A stretch of 64,000 nucleotides of DNA from Companilactobacillus sp. (GTDB lineage Bacteria > Bacillota > Bacilli > Lactobacillales > Lactobacillaceae), in the NCBI RefSeq assembly GCF_022484265.1, contig NZ_JAKVLR010000001.1, forward strand, positions 1,116,001-1,180,000. The letters run 5' to 3'. The position numbers were made by a program, and so were the translations under genes. The notes below the pieces were generated by a model. The model was not told the origin of the DNA. It ran no database searches and saw only the letters and a list, made by a program, of their open reading frames with translations. This document shows, one piece after another, positions 51,695-60,994 of this stretch (position 1 is its first letter; each line of letters opens with the position of its first letter).

Positions 51695-52675
51695 TTGCGA
51701 GATCCAATGCCATTAGCTGAAATGAAAAACTATCTAGGACGTCAGGAAGTACCATCAGATTTCGATGAATTTTGGAACCAGCAAATTTCTGAACTTCCCT
51801 CCTCCTTTAATTACACTTTGACTCCACAAAACTTTGGCCTAACTAATATCGACTGTTACGAGTTGTCATTTCAAGGTACTAACCATTCAACCGTATACGC
51901 TAAGTGCCTTTTCCCAAAAAATTCGACTAATATTCCGACTGTCTTCAACTTCCATGGCTACATGGGACAATCAAGCGATTGGTCCGATTTACTCCAATAC
52001 CCTGCCGTAGGATACGGAATCGTAGCGATGGACGTTCGTGGACAATCCGGTAAGTCGACTGACGAACGCTCAGTCACTGGCAACACAGTCAAAGGACAAA
52101 TCGTGCGTGGAGTAACTTCCGGAAGAGACAATCTCTTCTTCAAAGACGTTTACTTAGATGTTTATTCACTGATCGAGATCATCGCCCAACAAGACTTTGT
52201 CGACAGCGATAATCTGGCGGTGTTTGGAGGCTCGCAAGGCGGTGCTTTATCGTTAGTGGCAGCAGCCTTAAATCCTCGAATTAAAAAAACTGCTGTCATC
52301 TATCCGTTCTTGTCTGATTTCAAACGAGTTTTGGAAATCGGCAACAGGGACGAGCCCTATGACGAGTTATTCCGTTACTTCAAGTTTTCTGATCCGCTTC
52401 ATTTGACCGAAGATAAGATCTTAGACACACTTTCTTATATTGACGTTAAAAACATGGCGCATCGAATCAAGTCACCGGTTAAACTATTTACTGGTCTAGA
52501 GGACCAGGTTTGCTTCCCTTCGACTCAATTTGCGATGTTTAACCGTTTAAACTGCGACAAAAAAATGTATCCCCTACCTGAATATGGACATGAGGAAATG
52601 CACGTGCACGTTAACGACATGATTTTTAATTGGTTAACTGACAGTAAGATCCAGATCAAAACGCAGATGGAATAA
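51695..52675 (+). CDS. Acetyl esterase of carbohydrate esterase family 7
   Basis: A 326-residue alpha/beta hydrolase. It has FNFHGYMGQSSDWSD (oxyanion region), the nucleophile in VFGGSQGGALSLVAAALNP, the aspartate in GLEDQVCFP and the histidine in YGHEEMHVH, all typical of acetylxylan esterase/cephalosporin-C deacetylase. In a sialic-acid operon it may remove O-acetyl groups from sialic acids. The start is uncertain: TTG 51695 has AAAGAAG at a good distance and gives the family's N-terminus; TTG 51677 lies nearer the symporter stop. Confidence 0.85.
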   Translation: MRDPMPLAEMKNYLGRQEVPSDFDEFWNQQISELPSSFNYTLTPQNFGLTNIDCYELSFQGTNHSTVYAKCLFPKNSTNIPTVFNFHGYMGQSSDWSDLLQYPAVGYGIVAMDVRGQSGKSTDERSVTGNTVKGQIVRGVTSGRDNLFFKDVYLDVYSLIEIIAQQDFVDSDNLAVFGGSQGGALSLVAAALNPRIKKTAVIYPFLSDFKRVLEIGNRDEPYDELFRYFKFSDPLHLTEDKILDTLSYIDVKNMAHRIKSPVKLFTGLEDQVCFPSTQFAMFNRLNCDKKMYPLPEYGHEEMHVHVNDMIFNWLTDSKIQIKTQME

Positions 52676-52696
52676 TTTCTGACGTGTGTAACATCA

Positions 52697-52736
52697 AATA
52701 AGACCGACTAATATTCTGATTAGTCGGTCTTATTTT
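52697..52736. terminator. Terminator of the symporter-esterase operon
   Basis: AATAAGACCGACTAAT pairs with ATTAGTCGGTCTTATT, with T and A on both sides; works for the convergent gene too. Confidence 0.85.
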
Positions 52737-52837
52737 GATTTTATTAATAAAATATTGTCTCAATACAAATAAAGCGCTTACTTCAATGGTTATTTTGCTA
52801 AAATGTAACTTGGAGCCAAAAAAATAAGCCTTGCGGC

Positions 52838-53617
52838 TTAGTCTTTAGTTTCTGCACGTTGTTCACGTTCCTCTTTAGAATTTTGGTGGATCGTCTTGTA
52901 AACCTTCATCGTCGCCATACCAATGTTCTTGGTATTTTCCATATCGAATTTCTTGGTGATGCTGTCTTTTCGAGAAACATAATGATACAACGGAATATCA
53001 TTTAAATAAAATCCCTTGGCGACTGTGGCATACTCAACATTGAACACCTGGTCTTCCATCAGAGCTAGATCAGTTAAAAAACTGAGCTTGTGTTCATCGA
53101 TAATTGACCGACGATACATCTTGTTCCAAGTGTAACCCATCACTGAACCGCTCATCTTGATGATCTGCTTGATGGCGTCGTCTCGATCGACTAGACCCAA
53201 TCCCTTTTTTTCAGTCTGAGCTTTGCTCTTGCCGTTCTTGGAATCGATAAAGAAACCGCAACTGACTAAGTCCAGAGTAGGATTTTCGGCAAATTGGGTT
53301 AAAAAATATTCAACGTAATTAGGCTCGACCCAGTCATCGCCGTCGACAAATGTGATGAACTGACTAGACGTCAATTGCATACCAGTATTGCGGGCAGCCG
53401 ATACTCCAGCATTTTGAGCATGACAAACAACCCGCAAGAAGCTATACTTTGCTTCTAATTCTTTTAGTATTTGTAGGGTATTATCTGTGGAATGGTCGTC
53501 AACAGCCACAACTTCAAAATCCTTAACCGTTTGGTTGGCCAAGGATTCAATTGTTTTAGCAATGTATTGTTCAACATTGTAAGCTGACAAAATTATTGAC
53601 AGTTTTATATTTATCAT
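52838..53617 (-). CDS. Family 2 glycosyltransferase
   Basis: A 259-residue GT-A fold transferase. It shows SVILSAYNVEQYIAKTIESL, VVAVDDHSTDNTLQIL and FVDGDDWVEPNYVEYFL, with the DxD-like metal site. Two charged stretches at the C-terminus suggest a soluble or peripherally bound enzyme. Possible role in wall polysaccharide or teichoic acid; acceptor unknown. It stands alone, divergent from the phosphatase gene. Confidence 0.9.
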   Translation of the reverse strand: MINIKLSIILSAYNVEQYIAKTIESLANQTVKDFEVVAVDDHSTDNTLQILKELEAKYSFLRVVCHAQNAGVSAARNTGMQLTSSQFITFVDGDDWVEPNYVEYFLTQFAENPTLDLVSCGFFIDSKNGKSKAQTEKKGLGLVDRDDAIKQIIKMSGSVMGYTWNKMYRRSIIDEHKLSFLTDLALMEDQVFNVEYATVAKGFYLNDIPLYHYVSRKDSITKKFDMENTKNIGMATMKVYKTIHQNSKEEREQRAETKD

Positions 53618-53680
53618 TAAATCACCTTAATAGCATTTTATCGCGAATGACCTAAAATGCGCAACAAGGGGGGAGCAAAC

Positions 53681-54433
53681 ATGAAACGAATTTTAGACCT
53701 CAAAGGCGCAATCAATCTGCGTGAACTCGGTGGCTATAAAACTACCACCGGTAAACAAGTTAAATACAAAAAGCTGCTCCGCTCAGGAGATATCAGCAAC
53801 CTTACCCCGACTACTTTAGATTTCCTTAAGGACTACGGTCTAAAATACGTCGTAGACTTCCGGTCGATGAACGAGCAAAAAATGTGGCCTGACGTCGAGT
53901 CGGATTTTTACAAAGTCTATCCTGACCCAGTCTATCCACTAAAGGGAAATGGCGAAAAACTAGCTAATATCTTGCCGCAAAATTACGATTCATATCTGGG
54001 CATGGTCTATCAGACAATGGTGCTAGATTCCCACGCTCAGCAGTCGTATTCATTGCTGTTCCAATTGCTATTAAAAAACGACCAGCCAGACCAATCAGTG
54101 CTATTTCACTGTGCAGCAGGCAAAGATCGGACCGGAGTCGGTGCTATTTTGATTTTAAAGGCCCTTCAAGTCGACACAGAGACGATTGTTAAGGATTATC
54201 TACTAACTAACTTGATGTACGAAGATCACGCTACAATCGACAAAATACTCAATGACAAGCATGGCAATCAAACGCGAAATAATATGAATATGACCAAGGC
54301 CGACATTCAAAGTATCGAGTCTGTCTTTGAAGCAATAAAACATTATTACGGAAATTTTGATAATTATTTAAATAACGCTTTAGGAGTAGACGCTAACGAC
54401 CTAAAAGCCTTACGTGCCATTTACTTGGAATAA
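53681..54433 (+). CDS. Tyrosine-protein phosphatase (Y_phosphatase3 type)
   Basis: A 250-residue phosphatase. The catalytic loop HCAAGKDRTGVGAIL contains the CX5R motif with cysteine and arginine. The N-terminal INLRELGGY is a family marker. Substrate may be phosphotyrosine proteins or phosphoinositides, as in LipA-like enzymes. I chose ATG 53681 after AAGGGGGGAG. It ends before the ABC gene, which begins 56 bases later. Confidence 0.9.
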   Translation: MKRILDLKGAINLRELGGYKTTTGKQVKYKKLLRSGDISNLTPTTLDFLKDYGLKYVVDFRSMNEQKMWPDVESDFYKVYPDPVYPLKGNGEKLANILPQNYDSYLGMVYQTMVLDSHAQQSYSLLFQLLLKNDQPDQSVLFHCAAGKDRTGVGAILILKALQVDTETIVKDYLLTNLMYEDHATIDKILNDKHGNQTRNNMNMTKADIQSIESVFEAIKHYYGNFDNYLNNALGVDANDLKALRAIYLE

Positions 54434-54488
54434 TAAAACCTTTATAATCACTATATTCAAAAATAATTTTTTAGGAATGGAGACGTCT

Positions 54489-56438
54489 ATGAGTTTTCTT
54501 GAGCTTAAAAATGTTCAAAAATCCTTTTTCCTAGGCAAAAAGAAATTCCCAGTCTTAAAGGGAATCGACTTAAGCCTTGATCGCGGAGAATTTGTATCAA
54601 TTCTTGGTGAGTCCGGTGGTGGTAAAACTACTTTACTTAACACTATCGGTGGACTAGATTCGCAGTTTGAGGGCGATATCTTAGTCGATGGGAAATCGCT
54701 CAAAAAAGGTTCCGATAAGGCACTCGACAATTATCGTAGCCATACCGTAGGATTTGTTTTCCAAAGTTTTCATCTGATCAGTCACCTGACTGTTTTGGAA
54801 AACGTCTTAGTACCGCTTGAAATGTCAACGTTAAACCGACACGACCGCATAAAACGTGCCAAATCATTACTTGAAAAAGTTGGTTTGACTGAGCATATCG
54901 ACAAGCATCCCAACCAATTATCTGGTGGTCAAAAGCAGCGTGTCGCAATCGCCCGTGCTTTAGCAAATGACCCCGATATCATTATTGCCGATGAACCTAC
55001 AGGTGCTCTTGATGCGCAAAACACCGAGGAAGTTTTACGTATCTTGAACGAAATCGCTGAAGAAGGCAAACTGGTTATCGCTGTTACTCATTCGCAAACA
55101 GTTGCTGACTACGGAACACGAATCGTTCACTTAGCAAATGGTGTGATCGACTCAGATACCAACATCCGCAATCACTATCCAGCACGTCCTTCAAGACGCG
55201 ACCGCAAGATCACTCACTTGAACTTTGGAGATACTTTCCGACTAGCTTGGGAGCACATGCTTTACACTAAAGGTCGTAACATTCTGATTATCCTTGGTGC
55301 CGCAATTGGTATTTTTTCAGTTATCTTCATGCTCGGTCTTGGTTCTGGTATTACTGGCTATATCAACAAGCAAATGTCTGATCAAGTTAATCCTAATGCC
55401 ATCCAAGTTACCAAAAACGCTGCCAGCAGTCAGGTAAATAGTTCAACTGACACGTCTGACATCACGATGACAAATGCCGATATGAAACGTTTTGCTAAGA
55501 TCGACCACGTCAAAAAAATTGAAAAAGCTTACTTTGCTCAAGCACCTAAGATCACTATGGGCAAGAAGAATATCTCAGTCCCTTACTTCCAAACTTGGAA
55601 TGCCACTGAAAAATCTGGCGACATCGTTGCCGGTCACAAACCTGGTAAAAATGAGATCATCTTGCTCAAGTCTGATGCTACTAGACTTAACAAGAAGCAT
55701 TACAAAGACTTAGTTGGTAAAACAATTACTATCTACGTACCTTCTCAAGATAGTAACAAGCAACCTGTCAATGTTAAGAAAAAATTGAAGATTTCCGGTA
55801 TCATCAAATCTGGTTCAACCGCCATCACATTTGATACTTTGAAATCTGCTTCAGCTAAATACAACGTTTCGATCAAACCAAACTTTGTTACTTTGACGGC
55901 TGATAGCACGCTTAACGTTAAGAAGATCCAAGACAAGATCAAGAGTTTTAAACATACTGTTAAAGGTAAACAAGTAGCTGTCTACACAATTACCGGTGTC
56001 GGAGCTATTATCGATTCGCTTAACACTTACTTGAAACTTGCCTTTGATGTTCTAGCTGCAATCGCAGGTATTTCCTTGATCGTTTCAGCTATCATGATCA
56101 TCGTAGTTCTCTACATCAGTGTTTCAGAACGTACCCAAGAAATTGGTATCCTACGTGCCATTGGTGCTAGAAAGAAAGATATCAGAAACATGTTTATTTC
56201 TGAGTCATTCTTGATTGGTTTATCCTCCGGTGTCTTTGCCGTCATAATTGCATACCTAGTCGAATGGGCGGCAAATTCGGCAGCACAGAACGCATTTAAG
56301 GCAACCATCGTAGCAATTTCACCAGGAAACGCAATTTTTGGAATCGTCGTAAGTATCTTGATCAGTTTAGTCGCCGCACTCGCACCATCAAGACGTGCCG
56401 CTAAACTAGATCCACGCGACTCATTAACAGATGAATAA
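54489..56438 (+). CDS. MacB-type ABC transporter, ATPase fused to permease
   Basis: A 649-residue protein with an N-terminal ATPase (Walker A GESGGGKTT, signature LSGGQKQRVAIARAL, Walker B IIIADEPTGALD), one helix after about residue 260, a large extracellular MacB-core-like domain, and three C-terminal helices of the FtsX type (ERTQEIGILRAIGARKKDIR between). MacB/FtsX systems transmit mechanical force for export or wall-enzyme activation, including bacitracin-type resistance. I chose ATG 54489 after GGAATGGAG. Single gene. Confidence 0.9.
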   Translation: MSFLELKNVQKSFFLGKKKFPVLKGIDLSLDRGEFVSILGESGGGKTTLLNTIGGLDSQFEGDILVDGKSLKKGSDKALDNYRSHTVGFVFQSFHLISHLTVLENVLVPLEMSTLNRHDRIKRAKSLLEKVGLTEHIDKHPNQLSGGQKQRVAIARALANDPDIIIADEPTGALDAQNTEEVLRILNEIAEEGKLVIAVTHSQTVADYGTRIVHLANGVIDSDTNIRNHYPARPSRRDRKITHLNFGDTFRLAWEHMLYTKGRNILIILGAAIGIFSVIFMLGLGSGITGYINKQMSDQVNPNAIQVTKNAASSQVNSSTDTSDITMTNADMKRFAKIDHVKKIEKAYFAQAPKITMGKKNISVPYFQTWNATEKSGDIVAGHKPGKNEIILLKSDATRLNKKHYKDLVGKTITIYVPSQDSNKQPVNVKKKLKISGIIKSGSTAITFDTLKSASAKYNVSIKPNFVTLTADSTLNVKKIQDKIKSFKHTVKGKQVAVYTITGVGAIIDSLNTYLKLAFDVLAAIAGISLIVSAIMIIVVLYISVSERTQEIGILRAIGARKKDIRNMFISESFLIGLSSGVFAVIIAYLVEWAANSAAQNAFKATIVAISPGNAIFGIVVSILISLVAALAPSRRAAKLDPRDSLTDE

Positions 56439-56449
56439 TTTAAGCAAAC

Positions 56450-56483
56450 AAAAACATCGAGATTTTAGTCTCGATGTTTTTTT
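56450..56483. terminator. Terminator between MacB-type and Sel1 genes
   Basis: AAAACATCGAGA pairs with TCTCGATGTTTT, with T and A outside; serves both genes. Confidence 0.85.
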
Positions 56484-56487
56484 GTGT

Positions 56488-57270
56488 TTAGCTAGCATCT
56501 GCCATTGCTTGATAAGCTTTTTTATAATAGCTTTCTGCTGTTGCTATATTTTTAGTTACTCCATATCCATGCTCATATAAGTTACCTAAAGCTGCCATCG
56601 CTGGTGCAGCGATGTTGTCGCCACGTGCAGCCGATTCTTTGTAATATTCATATGCTTTAGCGTAATCTTGCGTAACTCCATTGCCAGTTTCATAGATCTT
56701 GCCTAGTTCATATTGACTAGTAATATCGCCCTGTTCGGCACCTTTTTCAAAATATTTGATGGCGGTCGTCATATTCTTGGTCACGCCTTTTCCTTGTTCG
56801 TAAATGTATCCAAGATATCGATATGCCTTCATATCAGTCTTTGATGCAGATTGGAAATACTTCATAGCCTTAGAATAATCAGCCTTAGTTGAACCATATC
56901 CATATAAGTAAACTATTCCAGCAATTTCTTCAGGAACACCAGTCTGTCCTTGATCGATTGCCTTTAATGCATATTCGAGTGCTTGATCGTAATTGACTGA
57001 TACGCCACCTGTACCATGAAGCAATGCGGAACACCACAGTGCTTGAGCTGGACCATAGCCTTCTTCAGCTAATTTTTCGATAGTTTCCTTTTGACTGCTG
57101 AAATCGCCTTTTTTAGTACTCGACATTGCAGCATCAAATTCTTTTTTCATTGTTGAAGTGGAGACATTTTCGGTACTTGTACCGGTAGTTGCTGCCTGAA
57201 CTGAGGTTGAACCCGCAAACATGACTGTCGCAACTGCCATCACATTTATGAGTGAAATAAACTTTTTCAT
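56488..57270 (-). CDS. Secreted Sel1-repeat protein
   Basis: A 260-residue exported protein with a signal peptide (SLINVMAVATVMFAGSTSVQ) and five or six Sel1-like repeats (for example YFEKGAEQGDITSQYELGKI and DYAKAYEYYKESAARGDNIA) that form a superhelix for protein binding. No wall anchor is seen. Function unknown; such proteins act as adaptors. Start at ATG after AAAGGAG. Divergent from the first zinc-ribbon gene. Confidence 0.85.
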   Translation of the reverse strand: MKKFISLINVMAVATVMFAGSTSVQAATTGTSTENVSTSTMKKEFDAAMSSTKKGDFSSQKETIEKLAEEGYGPAQALWCSALLHGTGGVSVNYDQALEYALKAIDQGQTGVPEEIAGIVYLYGYGSTKADYSKAMKYFQSASKTDMKAYRYLGYIYEQGKGVTKNMTTAIKYFEKGAEQGDITSQYELGKIYETGNGVTQDYAKAYEYYKESAARGDNIAAPAMAALGNLYEHGYGVTKNIATAESYYKKAYQAMADAS

Positions 57271-57440
57271 TGAGTTCTCCTTTATAAAATCATTATTATA
57301 GTTAAATCATAGTGTTGCTATCTTAAAATAATGATAAAAATTTCAAGAATTTATAAATAATGATATATACGTCTTTTTATTAATATATTTATTATATATA
57401 ATTGAATCTATATTTAATTATAGAGGGGAAACAAATATAA

Positions 57441-58625
57441 ATGAAATGTCCAAACTGTGGTGCCGACATCGTTGCAGGCCAAAAGTTCTGCAATAAGTGT
57501 GGGTTCCCAATCGAAAAATATGCTAACAAAACTGCAGGTAATCAAAATCCAGCAGCTCAAAGCAATCCTAATCCTGCTCCACAACAACCGGTTAACCAAC
57601 AACCAGTTCAAAATAATGGGGTAAATCAACAACCTCAACAAAATTATCAACCAGTTCAACCAACTCAAAACATGGGTGCACAACCAATTATGGGAAATGT
57701 GCAAAACAATATGAATAGACAACCAGTAAATCAAAATTTTAACGGTCAAGATAATAATGGCAATCAATATTCATACCAAGCTCAACCACAAGTTGCTAAT
57801 AATGGTAATGGTCAAAGTTTTTCTGATGTACTTCATAAAATGATTCCATTTGCAAACGCTAATTATGGTACTAGTATTCTCGCTATTATCATTTTAGTAG
57901 CCTTATGGATGTATGCTCCAGATCCATTAACGATCATTGTGTTAATCGCCATGATCGTTGGCTGGTACTTTGGTGCTTCTAAATTTGGAGATACTAGCAT
58001 TAACTTCAATAACGGACTAGAAGGCGTTTTCCTTGCCCGCAATAACCAAAATCAACGTAAACTTTCCGATATCGTTAAATGGACTAGCATCATTGCTGCA
58101 GCAGTTACGCTTATTTTCGTCTTTGTTGGAACATACTTTACCATCACAGGAATCGATACTATAAAACAATTACTAGGGTTGGCTGGTGGAAACGCTGATT
58201 TTCTCAAGAGCGATTATACATTGTTTGGTGGTTTAACTGATGCCAAAAAGGTAGTTGCTTTAATTCTAGGATTAACTAGTGATTTTAGTGCAGATGAACT
58301 ACAAACATTCCATCAAGCAAGAACCTTCTTAAATCTGACTTTATATGCTGCCCTACTCGGCCCAATCATTACAGTAGTGTTCAGCTTTGTTAAAATTAAG
58401 TTTAGTAGACTTTTACGTGTGCTTGGCGGAATCATTTCATCTGCTGCATTCTTATTTATTTTTGAAATGTTCAAGATGATGACAGACTCAACGGACTCAA
58501 CTTTCCATAACGTTGCTCAATACTTGACTCTTGGCTTTTCTAGTTATATCACTCCAATTGCAGCAGTTATTTCTCTAATTGCAGTTTATGCTTGGGCAAT
58601 CCGTGAAAAAAGAAATTTCCAATAA
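57441..58625 (+). CDS. Zinc-ribbon membrane protein with Gln/Asn-rich linker (first)
   Basis: A 394-residue protein. The first 25 residues form a zinc ribbon (MKCPNCGADIVAGQKFCNKC, two CxxC pairs). Residues 30-130 are a disordered linker rich in Gln, Asn and Pro. Then come about six membrane helices without a family I recognise. The ribbon may bind RNA, DNA or protein, or be a structural knuckle. The next gene has the same order, so the two are likely paralogues. The ribosome site GAGGGGA is unusually far from the ATG. Confidence 0.75.
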   Translation: MKCPNCGADIVAGQKFCNKCGFPIEKYANKTAGNQNPAAQSNPNPAPQQPVNQQPVQNNGVNQQPQQNYQPVQPTQNMGAQPIMGNVQNNMNRQPVNQNFNGQDNNGNQYSYQAQPQVANNGNGQSFSDVLHKMIPFANANYGTSILAIIILVALWMYAPDPLTIIVLIAMIVGWYFGASKFGDTSINFNNGLEGVFLARNNQNQRKLSDIVKWTSIIAAAVTLIFVFVGTYFTITGIDTIKQLLGLAGGNADFLKSDYTLFGGLTDAKKVVALILGLTSDFSADELQTFHQARTFLNLTLYAALLGPIITVVFSFVKIKFSRLLRVLGGIISSAAFLFIFEMFKMMTDSTDSTFHNVAQYLTLGFSSYITPIAAVISLIAVYAWAIREKRNFQ

Positions 58626-58631
58626 CAAACT

Positions 58632-58658
58632 AAGAGTGCCTAATGGCACTCTTTTTTT
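58632..58658 (+). terminator. Terminator of first zinc-ribbon gene
   Basis: AAGAGTGCC pairs with GGCACTCTT around four bases, followed by T. Confidence 0.85.
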
Positions 58659-58798
58659 CGGTCTGATTACTAGTTTGTGACCTTTTTGTGAACTTTAAGT
58701 CGGATTCTTTTTATTAATTATTTTGTCTTGTATAATTGTTAATGTATAGATTTTTTGAAAAGCGATGTTTATTGCATTGCGACAATGGAGGTAAACAC

Positions 58799-60247
58799 AT
58801 GGTATGTCCAAATTGTGGGCACGAGATCAAACCAGGTCAGAATTTTTGTGATAACTGTGGTCTCCCATTAAAAAAAGATATTAATGTTAGCAAAAAAACT
58901 GAGCAACCTGTCAGAGATGATGCGGTTCGCTCATTATCAGATTTAGAAAATGAATTAGATGCTCAAGACAAAGCCGCCCAAGCTAAAAAGGAGAAAATGG
59001 CCGCTGAACAATCAGAAGAGGAAGCTCGAAAAGCTGCTGACGCTAAACGTATTGCGGTCGAAAAAGCCTACGCCGAAAAAATGGCTGCTAAACGTGCTCA
59101 AGAAGAAGCTCACGCACAACCATCAGAAGATGTAGATGACAAGACACGCGTTTTCGACTTTCGTGACCAAGTCAAACAAGCTGCACCAACTCAACCTAAG
59201 CAAAAACCTCAGGTCGATCCTAGAATGGAAATGGCCCCTGCTCAACGAGCTGAATTCGAACGTCAGGCTCACTTAAACAGTCAGCCAAAAGCACCTGACA
59301 ATCTGAATTTGGACCAACCTGTTCATTTGGATCCTAAAACTGGATTGCCAGTTTATCCTGACGACAAGCCCGTTCATCATCAAGAAAAAACGGATGAAGA
59401 ACAAAACGATGGCTTATTAGCCAACATGATCAATTTTTTAAAAAATAATATTTACGTTGACGTGATTGCTATCGTATTAGTCGTCATCACATTCTTTATC
59501 AAACGTAATTATGCTTGGATCTTGTTAGCTATTTTCCTTGTGGCATGGTTCTTAACTTCTCAAATCATTCATGGTAAAGAGATTCGTTTGAATAAATTGA
59601 TGAGTCATCATGATACTAAAGCTGATTCTGAAAATAATCAGTCTCATCAAAATAACCCTCAGCACAATACCAACCATCAACGAGAATCCTATCAACAGCA
59701 AGCTTATAATCAACAGCCTTATCAGCAACAACAGTCTCAACCAAGACAACAACCGCAAGCTCAGAAGCAAGCGAAACCAGAAAATCGCCATCATCGTAAC
59801 TGGCGTCAAAATTTAATTATCATTGCTTCAATCGTCGCCTTTATCGCAACGATTACTGGACCATTTGTTAACGGCGTTTCCCTATCGTCAACAATTGCTC
59901 ATGCAGCCACCGTTTCATCATATTTCGGTGCTCAAACTAATTTGATCATGAATCTTTCTTCAGCTGTTCGCTTTATCTGCTTTATTTCGCCAGTCATCGT
60001 ATTGATTGCAGCGAACTTCAGAAGTCGCGGAAGTATCAGATTGATCAAAATATTATCACTGCTATCATCAGCAATTTATATCGTCGCATTTGCGTTATTT
60101 AGAACAAACGTGATTAATGCTGCGCTAGTTACCGGACAATATGCAGAAAACAATGCTCAAATCGGTACTAGTTTCTATGTCTTAATCGTTGCATCAGTAT
60201 TATCATTGCTCTTAGCTTACACATTAAAGCCTCGAGTTAAAGATTAG
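58799..60247 (+). CDS. Zinc-ribbon membrane protein with coiled linker (second)
   Basis: A 482-residue relative of the previous gene: a zinc ribbon (MVCPNCGHEIKPGQNFCDNC), then about 160 residues of Lys/Glu/Ala-rich helix and Gln-rich linker, two central helices (VDVIAIVLVVITFFIKRNYA and next), another Gln/His-rich stretch, and about four C-terminal helices. No family function is known to me. ATG 58799 follows GGAGG. Its terminator lies just before a large structured RNA candidate. Confidence 0.75.
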   Translation: MVCPNCGHEIKPGQNFCDNCGLPLKKDINVSKKTEQPVRDDAVRSLSDLENELDAQDKAAQAKKEKMAAEQSEEEARKAADAKRIAVEKAYAEKMAAKRAQEEAHAQPSEDVDDKTRVFDFRDQVKQAAPTQPKQKPQVDPRMEMAPAQRAEFERQAHLNSQPKAPDNLNLDQPVHLDPKTGLPVYPDDKPVHHQEKTDEEQNDGLLANMINFLKNNIYVDVIAIVLVVITFFIKRNYAWILLAIFLVAWFLTSQIIHGKEIRLNKLMSHHDTKADSENNQSHQNNPQHNTNHQRESYQQQAYNQQPYQQQQSQPRQQPQAQKQAKPENRHHRNWRQNLIIIASIVAFIATITGPFVNGVSLSSTIAHAATVSSYFGAQTNLIMNLSSAVRFICFISPVIVLIAANFRSRGSIRLIKILSLLSSAIYIVAFALFRTNVINAALVTGQYAENNAQIGTSFYVLIVASVLSLLLAYTLKPRVKD

Positions 60248-60248
60248 C

Positions 60249-60285
60249 AAAAAGTCCGTCTAGACTAATCTAGGCGGACTTTTTT
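60249..60285 (+). terminator. Terminator of second zinc-ribbon gene
   Basis: AAAAGTCCG and CTAG pair with CTAG and CGGACTTTT, followed by T. Confidence 0.85.
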
Positions 60286-60323
60286 GTATGGTCGATTTTG
60301 TAAAAAATCAAATTAAATTATCG

Positions 60324-60338
60324 AAGGTATATACCAAA
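60324..60338. promoter_or_regulatory. NagR-like palindrome upstream of the large RNA
   Basis: GGTATATACC, a perfect 10-base palindrome with AA on both sides, matches the core of the operator found before nagA at 63019. It lies about 70 bases before the RNA promoter -10. Its role is unproven. Confidence 0.4.
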
Positions 60339-60384
60339 CAATATTTTAAATACAAATTACAAAATATTAGTATATGCGTATTTG

Positions 60385-60412
60385 TTTACTAGCTAACTAT
60401 TCAGCCTATAAT
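60385..60412 (+). promoter_or_regulatory. Promoter of the large RNA candidate
   Basis: TTTACT and a consensus TATAAT separated by 16 bases. The predicted start is near 60419. Confidence 0.6.
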
Positions 60413-60418
60413 GAATAA

Positions 60419-60992
60419 ATAGATAGTCAGTTATGGAGATGTGAACAAGTTCAGCAATTGAGCTAAAACGCTTCTGAAGGCGACCATGTCTGATATGGTC
60501 GCATCAGAAGCACCAGCCAACTTCTGAACCTGCAGACTCTGTAGTCTCACCAGTTAAAAGTACTGCCTCTATGGTATCTGCAGGCAAAGTACTTGGTGCA
60601 TCTTCAACGGTTTCTTTAGAAACAAGTTGTGACTGCAAGCACATCAAGCAAGATGTTCAAACAACTGCAGTGGTATTTGAACATGGCTGAATATCATATC
60701 TGTAATTTGGGTTAAACCATCCCAAAGTTCTTATCTCATATCGAATGGGAATTTGTTCATAGACACTCTATCTTGATGATTGGACGAAGCATCCCTTTTA
60801 GGGACATTAATAAAAATTAGACTCGTCCATAAAATTAAGTATTTGCCGGATACAAATACTAAAAGTATTTAAAACACTAAATCAATTATACGTATACGTT
60901 AAAGATCGGTGAGATTTTAACATATATTCAAAGAAAACTTTTTCTTTGTTCATGCAACTCTTCTAATTCATTCACAGGATTAGGAGAGTTTT
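60419..60992 (+). ncRNA. Large structured noncoding RNA candidate, about 575 nt
   Basis: No coding frame is supported in the 745 bases between genes. A long-range pair AGATAG/CTATCT (60421/60768) with TGAACAA/TTGTTCA (60442/60753) closes a domain of about 350 nt. Inside are the hairpin GCTTCTGA..GCGACCAT/ATGGTCGC..TCAGAAGC, CACCA-AGTACT/AGTACT-TGGTG, and CCTGCAGA/TCTGCAGG, which interleaves with the AGTACT stem as a pseudoknot. A second domain has TGGACGA/TCGTCCA and AGTATTTG/CAAATACT. It ends with a terminator. The size resembles ornate large RNAs such as ROOL in lactobacilli, but I cannot verify a family. Confidence 0.7.
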
Positions 60993-60994
60993 TT
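60955..60994. terminator. Terminator of the large RNA candidate
   Basis: AACTCTTCTAAT pairs with ATTAGGAGAGTT and is followed by six T on the plus strand. It also abuts the minus-strand gene end at 60993. Confidence 0.75.

Noticed and set aside
60419..60992. RNase P RNA, tmRNA or 6S RNA
   Set aside because: The conserved GAGGAAAGTCC segment of RNase P and the tmRNA ends are absent, and the multi-domain shape does not fit the single long 6S hairpin.
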